Assembly: GCA_963576725.1 (NCBI GenBank)
Contig: OY755241.1
Coordinates: forward strand, 80,201,153 to 80,265,152
Direction of reading: 5' to 3'
Source of the DNA: Azorinus chamasolen
Taxonomy: Eukaryota; Mollusca; Bivalvia; Cardiida; Solecurtidae
DNA length: 64,000 nucleotides
Made by a program: the position numbers and the translations under genes. Each line of letters starts with the position of its first letter. Position 1 is the first letter of the stretch. Below, in pieces: positions 19,394 through 29,196 of this stretch. The notes beneath the pieces were generated by a model, which saw only the letters and a program-made list of their open reading frames with translations, was not told the DNA's origin and did not search any database.

Positions 19394-19646
19394 TTAACCC
19401 TTTATTCCATGAATATTCATGTAAGAAATAATGAGCTTATGAATAGTTATTACATTATTTTTTTATAGCAGCACATGGTAACAGGGATTAATGGCCATAG
19501 CAGAAACTGTAGAATCATATTTATATCACATCATAAGCAAACAGGGTAGACCCTGATCAGACGGCTCATACAGGAGTCATCTGATCTGGGTCTACTCTGT
19601 TTGCAAAATGTATAAAGGTGTATTTTATAATGGAGTAAAGGGTTAA
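19394..19646 (-). mobile_element. Family A2 hairpin MITE, full length
   Basis: TTAACCCTTTATTCCATGAA left end and GGAGTAAAGGGTTAA right end (TTAA 19394-19397 and 19643-19646). Hairpin AGACCCTGATCAGACGGCTC / GTCATCTGATCTGGGTCTAC near 19545-19605. Confidence 0.9.
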
Positions 19647-19734
19647 AGAGAAATTAAGGAAAATTAACTCTCAGAAATATAGCAGACAACAGTTTTTACA
19701 GACGAAAATTAGTGTGCATGTATTTCAGAGTTCA

Positions 19735-19900
19735 CCTTTGTCCCTCTGAATGTGGAAAATAACTGGCCTTTGCAAACAGTGCAGACACAGATCAGAGGGC
19801 CCCTTAGATGAGTCCTCTGATCAGGGTCTGCAATATTTATAAAGTCATTCAATTTCCTCTCGCAATTAATATACCCTTTCATACTGAATGGACTCTAATG
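19735..19900. mobile_element. Family K hairpin MITE
   Basis: CCCTCTGAATGTGGAAAATA left part, hairpin CACAGATCAGAGGGCCCCTT / AGTCCTCTGATCAGGGTCTG near 19779-19830, and ATACTGAATGGACTCTAATG before the next TTAA. Confidence 0.6.
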
Positions 19901-20131
19901 TTAACCCTTTCCTCCATAAATACGCCTTTCTAGTCGCCTCTGTAATAACCACTTCTTGAAACCATTGTGTTAATAGAGCATTTGCTCCTATAGGAGCAAA
20001 TGCTCTATTTATCAAATTGGTTTCAAACTACAAAATTATAAACTTTTACTTTTCTCTAGTAAATGCTCCTTTTGGATAGATTCATTCAAAGAGGTTGGGT
20101 CTAAAAATAGCCAAAGATGGGCTATTCCACT
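19901..20131 (+). mobile_element. Family B hairpin MITE
   Basis: TTAACCCTTTCCTCCATAAA left end, perfect hairpin tip TTTGCTCCTATAGGAGCAAA, right end decayed to AGATGGGCTATTCC. The left arm is that of A2 (TTTCCTCCATAAATACGCC) while the core is B, so this is a hybrid form. Confidence 0.75.
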
Positions 20132-20150
20132 TTACAATTCAGCATTCAAA

Positions 20151-21118
20151 GTGTACATCTATAGATGGTGCCATATGGGTACAGTGGTGTACAGTGGCAG
20201 GTGTAGATCTATAGATGGCGCCATATGGGTTCAGTGGTGTACAGTTGTGTACAGTGGTGTACAGTGGTGGATGTATATTTGTAGATGGTACCATATGGGT
20301 ACAGTGTACAGTGGTGGGTGTAGATCTATAGATGGCACCATATGGGTACAGTAGTGTACAGTGAAGGGTGTAGATCTATAGATGGCACCATATGGGTACA
20401 GTAGTGTACAGTGAAGGGTGTAGATCTATAGATGGCACAATATGGGTACAGTCGTGTACAGTGAAGGGTGTAGATCTATAGATGGCGCCATATGGGTACA
20501 GTAGTGTACAGTGAAGGGTGTAGATCTATAGATGGCACCATATGGGTACAGTAGTGTACAGTGAAGGGTGTAGATCTATAGATGGCACAATATGGGTACA
20601 GTCGTGTACAGTGAAGGGTGTAGATCTATAGATGGTGCCATATGGGTACAGTAGTGTACAGTGGCAGGTGTAGATCTATAGATGGCGCCATATGGGTTCA
20701 GTGGTGTACAGTTGTGTACAGTGGTGTACAGTGGTGGATGTATATTTGTAGATGGTACCATATGGGTACAGTGTACAGTGGTGGGTGTAGATCTATAGAT
20801 GGCACCATATGGGTACAGTAGTGTACAGTGAAGGGTGTAGATCTATAGATGGCACCATATGGGTACAGTAGTGTACAGTGAAGGGTGTAGATCTATAGAT
20901 GGTGCCATATGGGTACAGTAGTGTACAGTGAAGGGTGTAGATCTATAGATGGCACCATATGGGTACAGTAGTGTACAGGGAAGGGTGTAGATCTATAGAT
21001 GGTGCCATATGGGTACAGTGGTGTATAGTGGCCGGTGTAGATCTGTAGATGGCACCATATGGGTTCAGTGGTGTACAGTTGTGTACAGTGGTGTACAGTG
21101 GTGTTCAGTGGTGGGTGT
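20151..21118. repeat. 50-bp minisatellite with higher-order structure
   Basis: About 19 units of 50 bp with the core GTGTAGATCTATAGATGGCA, CCATATGGGTACAGTAGTGT and ACAGTGAAGG. A distinctive block (TTCAGTGGTGTACAGTTGTG ... GGATGTATATTTGTAGATGG) occurs at about 20228 and again at about 20696, so a segment of roughly 468 bp has been duplicated inside the array. Related TTCAGTGGTGTACAGTTGTG recurs near 21065. Confidence 0.92.
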
Positions 21119-21573
21119 CTAATTTAAACAGACAAATCAGATGTCTCTTACTCTCTTATAGAGACCAACATTTCATGTGTTGCAATTAGATTCAAATTAT
21201 TTGACAGTATATGATCTTGTAGAAAATTTAGATACTTTATATCCCCAACCCTTACTCTACTTGCAAAAAAATTAATATCTGTAATGATTCTTACTTTCTA
21301 TAACCAATCCAGCTTTTAAGAAACAGTTGACTGAGTTTCAAATGCTTGGATGCTTGTGAGACACTGAGATATGACAGTGTCTCATCTGGATCATCCTTAG
21401 CTGTTTGAAATTTATGAGAGAGAGGTCTAGCTCATTAACAGATCAAAGGTTAGAAGTCTAAAGTATAATAATAGTTAATGGAATTGTAAGATATTACACA
21501 TGATAAGCCTGAATACACACCACACAGAAATAATCTACTTAGTTTGAAAAGTAGTGCAATCTGTAGAAACAAG
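21119..21573. other. Unique DNA with a hairpin relic
   Basis: No gene seen. Near 21335-21400 a D-type stem is left (CTTGTGAGACACTGAG / CAGTGTCTCATCTGGATC). Confidence 0.4.
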
Positions 21574-21809
21574 TTAACCCATTCCAGACATATTGATGAC
21601 TTTTGACGACTCTGTAAAAGTCATTTTGTGAAACCATTGTGATAAATAGAGCATTTGCTCCTATAGGAGCAAATACTCTATTTATCACAATGGTTTCAAA
21701 CTACAAAATTCTAATTTTTTTCCTTTTCTCAAGTTAATGCTCCTTTTCGATAAATTATATTTATTCAAACATGTTGTACCTAAAAACAGCCTATGAGGTA
21801 ATGGGTTAT
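21574..21809 (+). mobile_element. Family B hairpin MITE, full length
   Basis: TTAACCCATTCCAGACATAT to GAGGTAATGGGTTA. Hairpin AACCATTGTGATAAATAGAG / CTCTATTTATCACAATGGTT with tip TTTGCTCCTATAGGAGCAAA near 21630-21693. Confidence 0.88.
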
Positions 21810-21829
21810 AAGTGAACTGGTAATTGCAA

Positions 21830-22035
21830 AAATAGAGTTACAGTGTTGACCCAGATCATGAGAAGCCTTCTGATCAGGATCTGCATTGTTTGTCATACAA
21901 AATTCACATGGAAATATACCGGGTACTTCGAAAAGTATTAAATAATCTGTCGAAACATTAGTCAGTGTACTGACATTTACAAAGAGTGGACCCAAATTAG
22001 AGAAGCCCACTAATCTGGATCTACACTGTCACTAA
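21830..22035. mobile_element. Two family K hairpin relics
   Basis: GACCCAGATCATGAGAAGCC / TTCTGATCAGGATCTGCATT near 21850-21890, and GGACCCAAATTAGAGAAGCC / CACTAATCTGGATCTACACT near 21986-22030. Both lack an intact outer part. Confidence 0.4.
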
Positions 22036-22085
22036 AAATTCCACTCAAAAAATAAAACCCTTTTCATAATGAATGGACTATTTCA

Positions 22086-22299
22086 TTAACTCTTTGCGCG
22101 CTAGGTAATTTTTCGTCTGCAACAATTGTCGTCTGCTTCAGTTCCTAAAATAACTTTTCTCTAATTTCATTGCAAAAATATGATCAAGATGACAAACAGT
22201 TTGGATCCTGATGAGACGCCGTATTATGCGGCGTCTCATCTGGATCCAAACTGTTTGCATAGGTAATCACAGTTTAACCGCTAGCGTGCAAATAGTTAA
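22086..22299 (+). mobile_element. Family D hairpin MITE, intact reference copy
   Basis: TTAACTCTTTGCGCGCTAGG left and GCTAGCGTGCAAATAGTTAA right, with TTAA at both ends. The central hairpin GGATCCTGATGAGACGCCGT / GCGGCGTCTCATCTGGATCC spans about 22195-22260 with an ATTAT loop. Interior marks TTTTCGTCTGCAACAATTGT and AGGTAATCACAGTTTAACC. Confidence 0.92.
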
Positions 22300-22868
22300 A
22301 TGACGATGTAGCATTCAACTTTGAAAAATTCAGCATTCAAAGGGTTTCCCCCTTAATGTACAGGAACCAACCACATGTATATAAGATGTTTGAAAATATG
22401 TATATACTTTAGAAACGCAGATCAAAGGGCTCCCGGGGGCACACTTTAATATGGCTCTGCACTGTTTGTCATAAAAATCATTTTCTACAGTGACACAGTT
22501 TTTGTTCTAATTGTATTCAGAGAGTGAGGAGCCCATTTTAGTTATACAGCATCTAAAGGGTTCGTATCGGACCTGTCACAGATATGAACTTTACAACGAT
22601 TAAAAGGTTATGGGACAAACCCGGCACTGCTGGCAACAGTTCAATATCGTAATTGCTATTCAAACAGTATGCCACCTGGTAGGTACCCCTACCGTTTTTT
22701 TTCTATGGCAAATCAAAGAAACATTTGACAAACAAGAATACACAGCCAGGTCACAAACTGTCTACCTGGGTACCTATGATAAGAGTTATTCACCTCTCAA
22801 TCTTCTGAACGTGGGGCATACGAGTACTGTCATTTACACACATTGTAGACCCCTGATTAGACGGCGCA
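22300..22868. other. Mostly unique DNA, no supported exon
   Basis: A K-type stem lies near 22410-22470. From 22560 to 22850 the sequence is less AT-rich, with short open frames on both strands, but I find no phase-consistent splice pair and assign no gene. Confidence 0.35.
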
Positions 22869-23096
22869 TTAACCTTTCCTCCATAAATACTCCTTTCTAC
22901 GCCTCTGTAAAAATTACTTTTTGAAACCATTGTGATAAATAGAGCATTTGCTCCTATAGGAGCAAATGCTCTATTCATCACAACGGTTTAAAACTACAAA
23001 ATTCTAAATTTTTCCTTTTCTCTATTTACTGCTCCATTTTGGTACATTTATTCAAAGAGGTTGGATCTAAAAATAGCCTATGAGGGAATGGGTTAT
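22869..23096 (+). mobile_element. Family B hairpin MITE, full length
   Basis: TTAACCTTTCCTCCATAAAT to GAGGGAATGGGTTA. Hairpin with tip TTTGCTCCTATAGGAGCAAA near 22924-22990. Like the copy at 19901 it has an A2-like left end joined to a B core. Confidence 0.88.
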
Positions 23097-23107
23097 GGAA
23101 CTTAGGC

Positions 23108-23245
23108 TAGCCCTTTGAATACTAGATACACATGCAGTCATTTTCAAACAGCGTAGACCCTGATTAGAGGGCTCCCCTTTAGGAGCCCTCTGATCTGCGT
23201 CTACACTGTTTGCAAATGACAGTGCATTATTTTGTGTCCTGAATT
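23108..23245. mobile_element. Family K hairpin MITE
   Basis: CCTTTGAATACTAGATACAC, then hairpin TAGACCCTGATTAGAGGGCT / AGCCCTCTGATCTGCGTCTA near 23153-23205, TTTGCAAATGACAGTGC and CTGAATTCCAAGAG. Confidence 0.5.
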
Positions 23246-23414
23246 CCAAGAGTTCAAGAGGAGATATGTAATTCCACAATAATAAGAGGTGGCAGAGTTA
23301 TGTCCCCTATACATGTCACAGACTCTTGTTCTGCTTTATTAACCATATCCCGGTTCAATATTCAATGTAAGAAATGATGACATTGTGAATATCATACGAA
23401 TGAATGAAACTAAT

Positions 23415-23601
23415 TTAACTCATTGACGCTGCTTGATGCCTCATAATTGAAACCATTGTGATAAATAGAGCATTTGCTCCATAGGAGCAATTTTTTTTTT
23501 ATCACAATGGTTTCAAACCTACACAAATCTAAACTTTACCTTTTCTCTAGTAAAAGCTCCTTTTCGGTCAAAAGGTGTCAATATGAGGGAATGGGTCAAA
23601 A
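23415..23601 (+). mobile_element. Family B hairpin MITE, decayed
   Basis: Hairpin arm CCATTGTGATAAATAGAGCA is intact, the other arm is eroded to a T run (GGAGCAATTTTTTTTTTATC). Right end GAGGGAATGGGTCA, with a short tandem repeat of the end (GTCAATATGAGGGAATGGGT) following. Confidence 0.7.
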
Positions 23602-23769
23602 GACATCAATATGAGGGAATTGGTTATAGCACATGACAGTTTTATGCAGACAAAACTTACTCAGTGTACAAAGAGTTATACTTACATAAAAAAAATTGCC
23701 AATTGCTCAAAATGTCGTCTGCTTTATTTTAAAGATCAACATTAATACATAAAAAAAAAGTACCTAGTT

Positions 23770-24075
23770 ATAGTCTACTTTCAGTCCGAATGACCGCTCA
23801 GCCGACTGTACATTTACTCCCCTGGTCATTGAGTCATTGGCCTACAATATTGAGCACTGCTTACATATGGCGCAATCATGCAGCCGCAGTACCGGCGAGT
23901 GACCCTCACAGGTACCCATTTTAACCCCTGGGTGGAGAGTATGTGCGGGTGGGAGACACGGAAAAAGCGTCTCTGAAATTTCTGGGTGGGACCGGGATTT
24001 GAACCCCCGACCTCCGGACTGATAGTCAAGCGCGTTACCACTAGACCACCGCCACCTACCTAGACCACCGCCACA
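23770..24075 (-). mobile_element. tRNA-derived SINE with head
   Basis: Reading the minus strand from 24075, the head GTGGCGGTGGTCTAGTGGTA (A box) and GGTTCAAATCC (B box, near 24000) form a tRNA-like RNA polymerase III promoter, with a GGTCCCACCC end. The body continues through TTTCCGTGTCTCCCACCC, CACCCAGGGGTTAAAATGGG, ACTGCGGCTGCATGATTG and GACCAGGGGAGTAAATGTA to an A/T-rich tail near 23750. The head is partly duplicated at its 5' end (CTAGACCACCGCCAC twice near 24041-24075). A headless copy lies at 47549. The anticodon arm does not pair well, so this is a SINE and not a tRNA gene. Confidence 0.8.
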
Positions 24076-24832
24076 TACATGTATTATTTACTTTTTTATT
24101 GGAGTAAACATTAAAGGTGTCAATCAATTTGAATCTTAATTAAACATCAAAGTACCTAGTGTTTCATATGTGTCAAAACTGACTGAAAACACCATAATTC
24201 ATATGCCCTTTTCAATGATTATTTATCAAACAGGTTCGACCTCTTCTAAAAATAATAATAATACACATTGGTAGATATGTAGACTCTACAAATACCCCTG
24301 GCCACCCCAACAATAGAACGATATTTGATTTTCCGCTTATTTAATTTAATCCAACCTCCAATATTCGGTTTGAATGACAATTGACAGTCAGGTCTATGTG
24401 TGTATTTCCTAATTGCAATTTTATTCAAGGACTTAACCAGGATAACGCTACGTATTAACACATTGGTATATATTTATTGGTTGGTCGGCTTGAATTATAT
24501 TCCTATACTATTACATTGTATATTAAAGTGTGATATAACCCACAGACAAATTTTCCACCTGCCTACTATGCAAATGTAATGAATTTTTAATGTAACTTTT
24601 ATTTTGTGAAATACGATGCATTCTTATAAATTTGTTCTCTTAATTTGTTCTTTAACCTTTACAGTGCAGGAAAGACACTTATGTCTTTTGATTAGAGGGC
24701 TCTTATAGGAGCTGTCTGATCAGGGTCTGCTCTATATGCTAATTATGATATAATACAGATCTGATTCTAGATCTATAGTTTGGTAATATTAAAAAATCAT
24801 TTTGTTCATATTTACTATTACAAAAAAATCAC
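24076..24832. other. Unique AT-rich DNA with one hairpin relic
   Basis: No gene seen. Near 24655-24740 a family A hairpin remnant (CTTTTGATTAGAGGGCTC / GAGCTGTCTGATCAGGGTCT) follows TTAACCTTTACAGTG. Confidence 0.4.
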
Positions 24833-25310
24833 TGAACCCTTTCATTCATGTAAATGCTTTTTCATGCCTTTGCAAACAGAGTACACCCAGATCAAATGGC
24901 TCCTGTACGAACCGTCTGATCATGGCTTGCTCTGTTTGCTTATGAAATTATAATAGATCTGACTCTACAGTTTCTGTAAGTACCTAAATATCCTGTTTTA
25001 ACCCTAACCTCCATAAATACGCCTTTCTACGCCTCTGTAAAAATCACATATTGAAACCATGCTTCTGATAAATAGAGCATTTGCTCCTATAGGAGCAAAT
25101 GCTCTATTTATCACAATGGTTTCAAACTACAAAATTCTAAAAAATTCCTTTTCTCTAGTTAATGCTGCTTTTTGGTAGATTTATTCAAAGTGGTTGGATC
25201 TAAAAATAGCCTATGAGGGAATGGGTTAACTTATGAATTATAAAAATTCTGCTCACATTAAAATTCATGCCATTATTTCTTACACGAATATTCATGAGGG
25301 AACGGATTAA
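24833..25310 (+). mobile_element. Family A2 MITE split by a family B insertion
   Basis: The left half (GAACCCTTTCATTCATGTAA, hairpin near 24875-24940, GACTCTACAGTTTCTG, ATCCTG) ends at 24997. The right half resumes at 25230 (CTTATGAATTATAAAAATTC, TTTCTTACACGAATATTCAT, GAGGGAACGGATTAA). Confidence 0.8.
24998..25229 (+). mobile_element. Family B hairpin MITE inserted in A2
   Basis: TTAA at 24998-25001 and 25226-25229 is the duplicated target. Hairpin tip TTTGCTCCTATAGGAGCAAA is intact; one arm has a small insertion (ACCATGCTTCTGATAAATAG). Confidence 0.9.
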
Positions 25311-25453
25311 AGACCCCTATAATCTTTTCACTAAGTGTCACAACTACACAGAAGTTATAATGTACATACTTTGAGAGTTTAACAGTTTTGAATCTTACAA
25401 AAAATTCACAATCTTATATACCAGAAAAATTAAAGTGAAGAAGTATGGCTTAC

Positions 25454-25529
25454 CTGGGCAAGTTCGTGAGTGTCTGTGCCATAGGTCTTCCCCACCCGGT
25501 ACTTTATCTGTGGGCAGTATCCTCGGTAC
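25454..25529 (-). CDS. CIMIP2/FAM166-like protein, exon 2
   Basis: A 76-bp minus-strand exon with a strong acceptor (ttgtacttgcag|GTACC, at 25530) and donor (GCCCAG|GTAAGCC, at 25453). It takes two bases (GG) from the exon ending at 32214 and gives G-YRGYCPQIKYRVGKTYG-TDTHELAQ, leaving phase 0. The preceding residues make the motif PGYRGYCPQIKYRVGKTYG, the signature of the CIMIP2/FAM166 (UPF0605, DUF2475) family, whose members bind inside the doublet microtubules of cilia and flagella. Vertebrate and echinoderm members have several such PGYxGxxP segments; only the first is found here. Later exons must lie to the left or be missing; the plus strand over this exon is a shadow frame. Confidence 0.72.
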
Positions 25530-25639
25530 CTGCAAGTACAAGAACAGTCTGAGAATCAGAGGTCCAGGTATGGTGCATCAACATATTCAATATCTCCTTT
25601 ATTTCTCCATCGAACCCTATACTGTGACTACCCTTTAAA

Positions 25640-25750
25640 ACAGGAGTGATAAACAATGCAGATCCTGATCAAAGGTTTTCTTGAGGAGACCTCTGATCTA
25701 GCTCTACACTGTTTAGGAGTTGTCAGATGAGAATCTCTGCACTGTTTGTC
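25640..25750. mobile_element. Family K hairpin relic
   Basis: GCAGATCCTGATCAAAGGTT / AGACCTCTGATCTAGCTCTA stem, followed by a second copy of the right flank (GTTGTCAGATGAGAATCTCTGCACTG). Confidence 0.4.
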
Positions 25751-25756
25751 ACTTAT

Positions 25757-25880
25757 CTTGGTCCATGCTCATAAAGCTTTTTAGTTGAGTCTGAGTTTGT
25801 TCTCAAGCTTTTGATTGGTCAGAATCAAAAACTGAAGAACGAACTCAGACTCAACTATAAAGTTTTATAAGCATGGAACC
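25757..25880. mobile_element. Family I palindrome
   Basis: CCATGCTCATAAAGCTTTTT AGTTGAGTCTGAGTTTGTTC at the left and GAACGAACTCAGACTCAACT ATAAAGTTTTATAAGCATGG at the right are near-perfect inverted copies around TTTTGATTGGTCAGAATC. Half-copies or relatives occur at 16386 and 52272. Confidence 0.7.
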
Positions 25881-25984
25881 TGACTAACTTATCTTCAGCT
25901 CTCTTTGGGTCAAAATTTTATACTTATCTATATATCTATAGCTCTTAATTTGAACTCTACATGTATTTTGCATATTTGACAACC

Positions 25985-26050
25985 TTTGCTAAGAGTTTTG
26001 ATCCAGATGAGACGCGGAGTAACTAAGCGTCTCATCAGAATCCATACTAT
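25985..26050. mobile_element. Family D hairpin core
   Basis: TTTTGATCCAGATGAGACGC / GCGTCTCATCAGAATCCATA stem with GGAGTAACTAAG loop. No D ends remain. Confidence 0.5.
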
Positions 26051-26061
26051 TTGACTTTATT

Positions 26062-26302
26062 TTAACCCTTCGCTGCTATTCGCATCAATATACCTACCTG
26101 TAAATAGTTAAGTCCCAGATGAGACAGCTCCTGCAGGAGCTGTCTCATCAGGGTCTGCACTATTTACAAGTTGATTCAACCAGTGCACTCCACAGCAGTG
26201 ATTGCACAGCGAAATATGTTTACACAGTGAAGATGTAACTATACAACAGGGCATGGGTAAAGAAGGAGAACTGTATTTTAAAGTTCAGCAAGCAAGGGTT
26301 AA
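26062..26302 (+). mobile_element. Family C hairpin MITE, full length
   Basis: TTAA at 26062-26065 and 26299-26302, ends TTAACCCTTCGCTGCTATTC and AGCAAGCAAGGGTTAA. Hairpin CAGATGAGACAGCTCCTGCA / GAGCTGTCTCATCAGGGTCT near 26116-26160. Confidence 0.9.
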
Positions 26303-26430
26303 AAGAGAATTGTAAGAAAAATTTATGACGAGAAATGTAACAGCTGATGACAATTGCATAGCAGGAGTTTACACCTGTATAACCTAATAAAGCCTACAAG
26401 AAAATTCAATCAGAAGGGCATAATTTCAAC

Positions 26431-26636
26431 TACAGTAAAAGAAACTGATAGTTCTAAAAGTAAAACAAGTATCATTATCAGTTTTTAAGACAGGTGGCTG
26501 CTTAATGCAGGATAAAAGTCATACAGAAAGCTCCTCTAGGAGCTTTCTGTATGACTTTCATCCTGCATTAAGCAGCCGCCTGCCTAATAAGGCATACACC
26601 AATACTAAAATTTCAAAGCATCATGTTTTTACTGTA
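26431..26636. mobile_element. Family E palindrome, full length
   Basis: TACAGTAAAAGAAACTG left, TTTTTACTGTA right, with TA at both ends. Core arms AGGTGGCTGCTTAATGCAGG / CCTGCATTAAGCAGCCGCCT and tip GAAAGCTCCTCTAGGAGCTTTC give a long stem. Confidence 0.85.
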
Positions 26637-26822
26637 AACTTTTACCTTTTATTTTCTTGACATGCTAACACTTTCTTCCCTTTGGTCCAAATAAATTTAT
26701 GTTCTTACAAATTACTAAACGTAGGCATGTGTAAGGGGGCTAATATATTATCGAATAAATATTAAACCCTTGAATACCCAATAATCAAAAAAAGAACAGC
26801 CCATCAGTATTTATATCTATGT

Positions 26823-27063
26823 TTAACCCTTTCCTTCATATAAACCTGTTTTCATGCATTTGCAAACAGAGTAGACCCAGATCAGAAGGCTCCTATAGGA
26901 ACTGTCTGATCAGTACCTGCTAATGAAATTTGAAAAACCTGTTTCTTTAGATTCTACAATGGCTGCAATGTTCTGCCTTCCATATTTCATTATAACTATT
27001 TTTGTCCATGAATATTCAGTAAGTATTAGAATTATAATAAACATAGAACAGGGAAAGGGTTAA
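26823..27063 (+). mobile_element. Family A hairpin MITE, full length
   Basis: TTAA at 26823-26826 and 27060-27063. The second hairpin arm is shortened (AACTGTCTGATCAGTACCTG) by a deletion reaching into the TGTTTGC flank. Confidence 0.88.
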
Positions 27064-27082
27064 GACCATTTTGTATGAAAGA

Positions 27083-27288
27083 ATTAACCAATACAACACT
27101 GAATTTTCAAATGGACTATTCCAAAAACTCAAGCTTATTGTCAATATTTAGGGAATTTCCTAAAGAAAAGAGTAAAAAGGCAATCAGTGTGGACCCTGAT
27201 GAGAGGGCTCCTGTAGGAGCCCTCTCATCTGGGTCTACACTGTTTGCAAAGGCTATTAGTGACTTGCCTCCTGCACTGTAAGGATTAA
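27083..27288. mobile_element. Family L hairpin MITE
   Basis: TTAACCAATACAACACTGAA left, hairpin GTGGACCCTGATGAGAGGGC / GCCCTCTCATCTGGGTCTAC near 27187-27240, then TTTGCAAAGGCTATTAGTGA and CTGTAAGGATTAA. A better-preserved but interrupted relative is at 35788. Confidence 0.65.
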
Positions 27289-27541
27289 ATCTATATGAGA
27301 ATTCTGAACAACAAACATTATACAGCCTCTAATCAAAGCGCTTCTTTAGCTACTAGCTATCTGATCACTATCTATCTACACAATTTGCGATTTCCACTGC
27401 TCTTGTTTCTGGTATTCAAAAGGTTTAATCTTTGGCCACCTTAGGCAAATCCATCAGTTTAGATTCATTGTCGACACACAGTATAAGTTCTTAGCATCTC
27501 ATCAGGAGGCACACTGTATGACATTCTTGTTTGTAAAGAAA

Positions 27542-27767
27542 TACAGTAATACCCCTCTAAACCGGAAGTCTAGTAGAACAAAATTAAGATACTTGTGGGC
27601 ATGTGCTTAATGCAGGGTGAAAGTCATGCAGAAAGCTCCTAGAGGAGCTTTCTGCATGACTTTCACCCTGCATTAAGCAGCCACCTGTCTCCAAGTCGAT
27701 ATTTATACTAAATTGAACGTTATTTATACCTAATTGAACATCCGGTTTAGAGGGATTTTTTTCTGTA
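27542..27767. mobile_element. Family E palindrome, full length
   Basis: TACAGTAATACCCCTCTAAA left, TTAGAGGGATTTTTTTCTGTA right. Long perfect core TGCTTAATGCAGGGTGAAAG / CTTTCACCCTGCATTAAGCA with tip AGAAAGCTCCTAGAGGAGCT. Confidence 0.85.
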
Positions 27768-27840
27768 GTAGAAAACGTCACTTTGAATCCTGAATCAGAC
27801 GATAATATCAGCAGATGAAATTTATACCGCACTGAAAGGG

Positions 27841-28027
27841 TTAACCATTTATTCCATAAATACGCCTTTCTACGCCTATGCAAACAGAGCAGACGCAGAT
27901 TAGACGGCTCCTATAGGAGCCGTCTGATCCGGGTCTGCTCTGTTTGCTTTTGACATGAAAAATATACAAGATATATATACAAGGTGTGATTATTTCTTAC
28001 ATGAATACTGAACAGGAAAAGGGTTAA
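27841..28027 (+). mobile_element. Family A2 MITE, internally shortened
   Basis: TTAA at 27841-27844 and 28024-28027; hairpin GACGCAGATTAGACGGCTCC / GGAGCCGTCTGATCCGGGTC near 27889-27948. It lacks about 60 bp of the A2 right interior. Confidence 0.8.
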
Positions 28028-28135
28028 GTGCTTATCCTGTCGTTTGATATAATAGACGGTGCTCTAGTCAGTTATGGACATAAATGCACATTTGTAGGCA
28101 AGGTATGTCAGCATGGATCTGCCATGCTTGATCTC

Positions 28136-28359
28136 TTAATTCTTTGCATGCTAAGTAATTTCTCGTCTACAACAATTGTCATCTGCTTCTATTCTTAAAA
28201 TAATCTTTCTCTCATTTCTTTGCAAAAATATGGTCGAGACGACAAACAGCTTGGATCCTGATGAGACGCAATACAAAACCGCATTATGCGGCATCTCATC
28301 TGGATCCAAACTGTTTGCATAGGTAATCACAGTTTCACCGCTAGCGTGCAAAGAGTTAA
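28136..28359 (+). mobile_element. Family D hairpin MITE, full length
   Basis: TTAATTCTTTGCATGCTAAG left, GCTAGCGTGCAAAGAGTTAA right. Hairpin TTGGATCCTGATGAGACG / CGGCATCTCATCTGGATCC with an enlarged loop (CAATACAAAACCGCATTATG). Confidence 0.9.
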
Positions 28360-28532
28360 TAATCACTCTCAATATAATGTTATTTATGACAATGCTTTGC
28401 AAATAGAAAACAACAATATCAATAACCCTTCGTCAAGATAAGAGCACTTGAAATGAGGTGTTTGTATTTTTATTTTATTACTTAATATAAAAAAAACAAC
28501 TCCCATTCTACCTCAGCTCGGTGTTTTCGTCA

Positions 28533-28751
28533 TTAACCCATTCCCTCATATTGACGACTCTGTAAAAGTCACTTTGTGAAACCATTGTGATAAATAGAGC
28601 ATTTGCTCCTATGGGAGCAAATCCTCTATTTATCACAATGGTTTCAAACTACAAAATTCTAAAATTTTCCTTTTCTCTAGTTAATTCTCCTTTTCGGTAG
28701 ATTTATTCAAACAGGTTGTACCTAAAAATAGCCTATGAGGTAATGGGTTAA
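28533..28751 (+). mobile_element. Family B hairpin MITE, full length
   Basis: TTAACCCATTCCCTCATATT to GAGGTAATGGGTTAA. Hairpin tip TTTGCTCCTATGGGAGCAAA near 28607, with TTAA at both ends. Confidence 0.9.
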
Positions 28752-28991
28752 GAGCCTTTGTCAGAGACTAATTTTGGGAAAAGGGAAACAAAATTTGCAG
28801 TGTAAACTCAATTATGAGGAGAACTGCATGATTATAAAGAAAATTTCAGATGGAAATGTGCCTATAAATGGCTCCTGCTGTAACAATAGAAAAAAACCCC
28901 CTATGATTGTCTTAAAAAATTATCTGCTACAATTCTGAAAGTGAATTTTTCTTACCATTTTCTTTTCTTCAGTAAAACTGGAAAATTTATA

Positions 28992-29157
28992 AACAGTACT
29001 TTTCAGCAGGTCGCTGCTTAATGCAGTATGAAAGTCATGCAGATTGAAGCTCCTAGAGGAGCTTTCTGCATGACTTTCACCCTGCATTAAGAAGCCACCT
29101 GTCTCTAACGATATTTATCTTAAATTGAATGTCCGGTTTACTGGGTTTTATGGTATA
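28992..29157. mobile_element. Family E palindrome
   Basis: Core AGGTCGCTGCTTAATGCAGT / CCTGCATTAAGAAGCCACCT around tip AAGCTCCTAGAGGAGCTTTC; right flank TTGAATGTCCGGTTTACTGG as in the copy at 27542. A TTGA insertion unbalances one arm. Confidence 0.7.
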
Positions 29158-29196
29158 AAGTGAGGGTGTCAGATAGCTATAACCCAAATCTAGCTG

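Noticed and set aside
23999..24062. tRNA gene on the minus strand
   Set aside because: A and B boxes are present, but the anticodon arm does not pair and a SINE body follows; it is a tRNA-derived SINE head.
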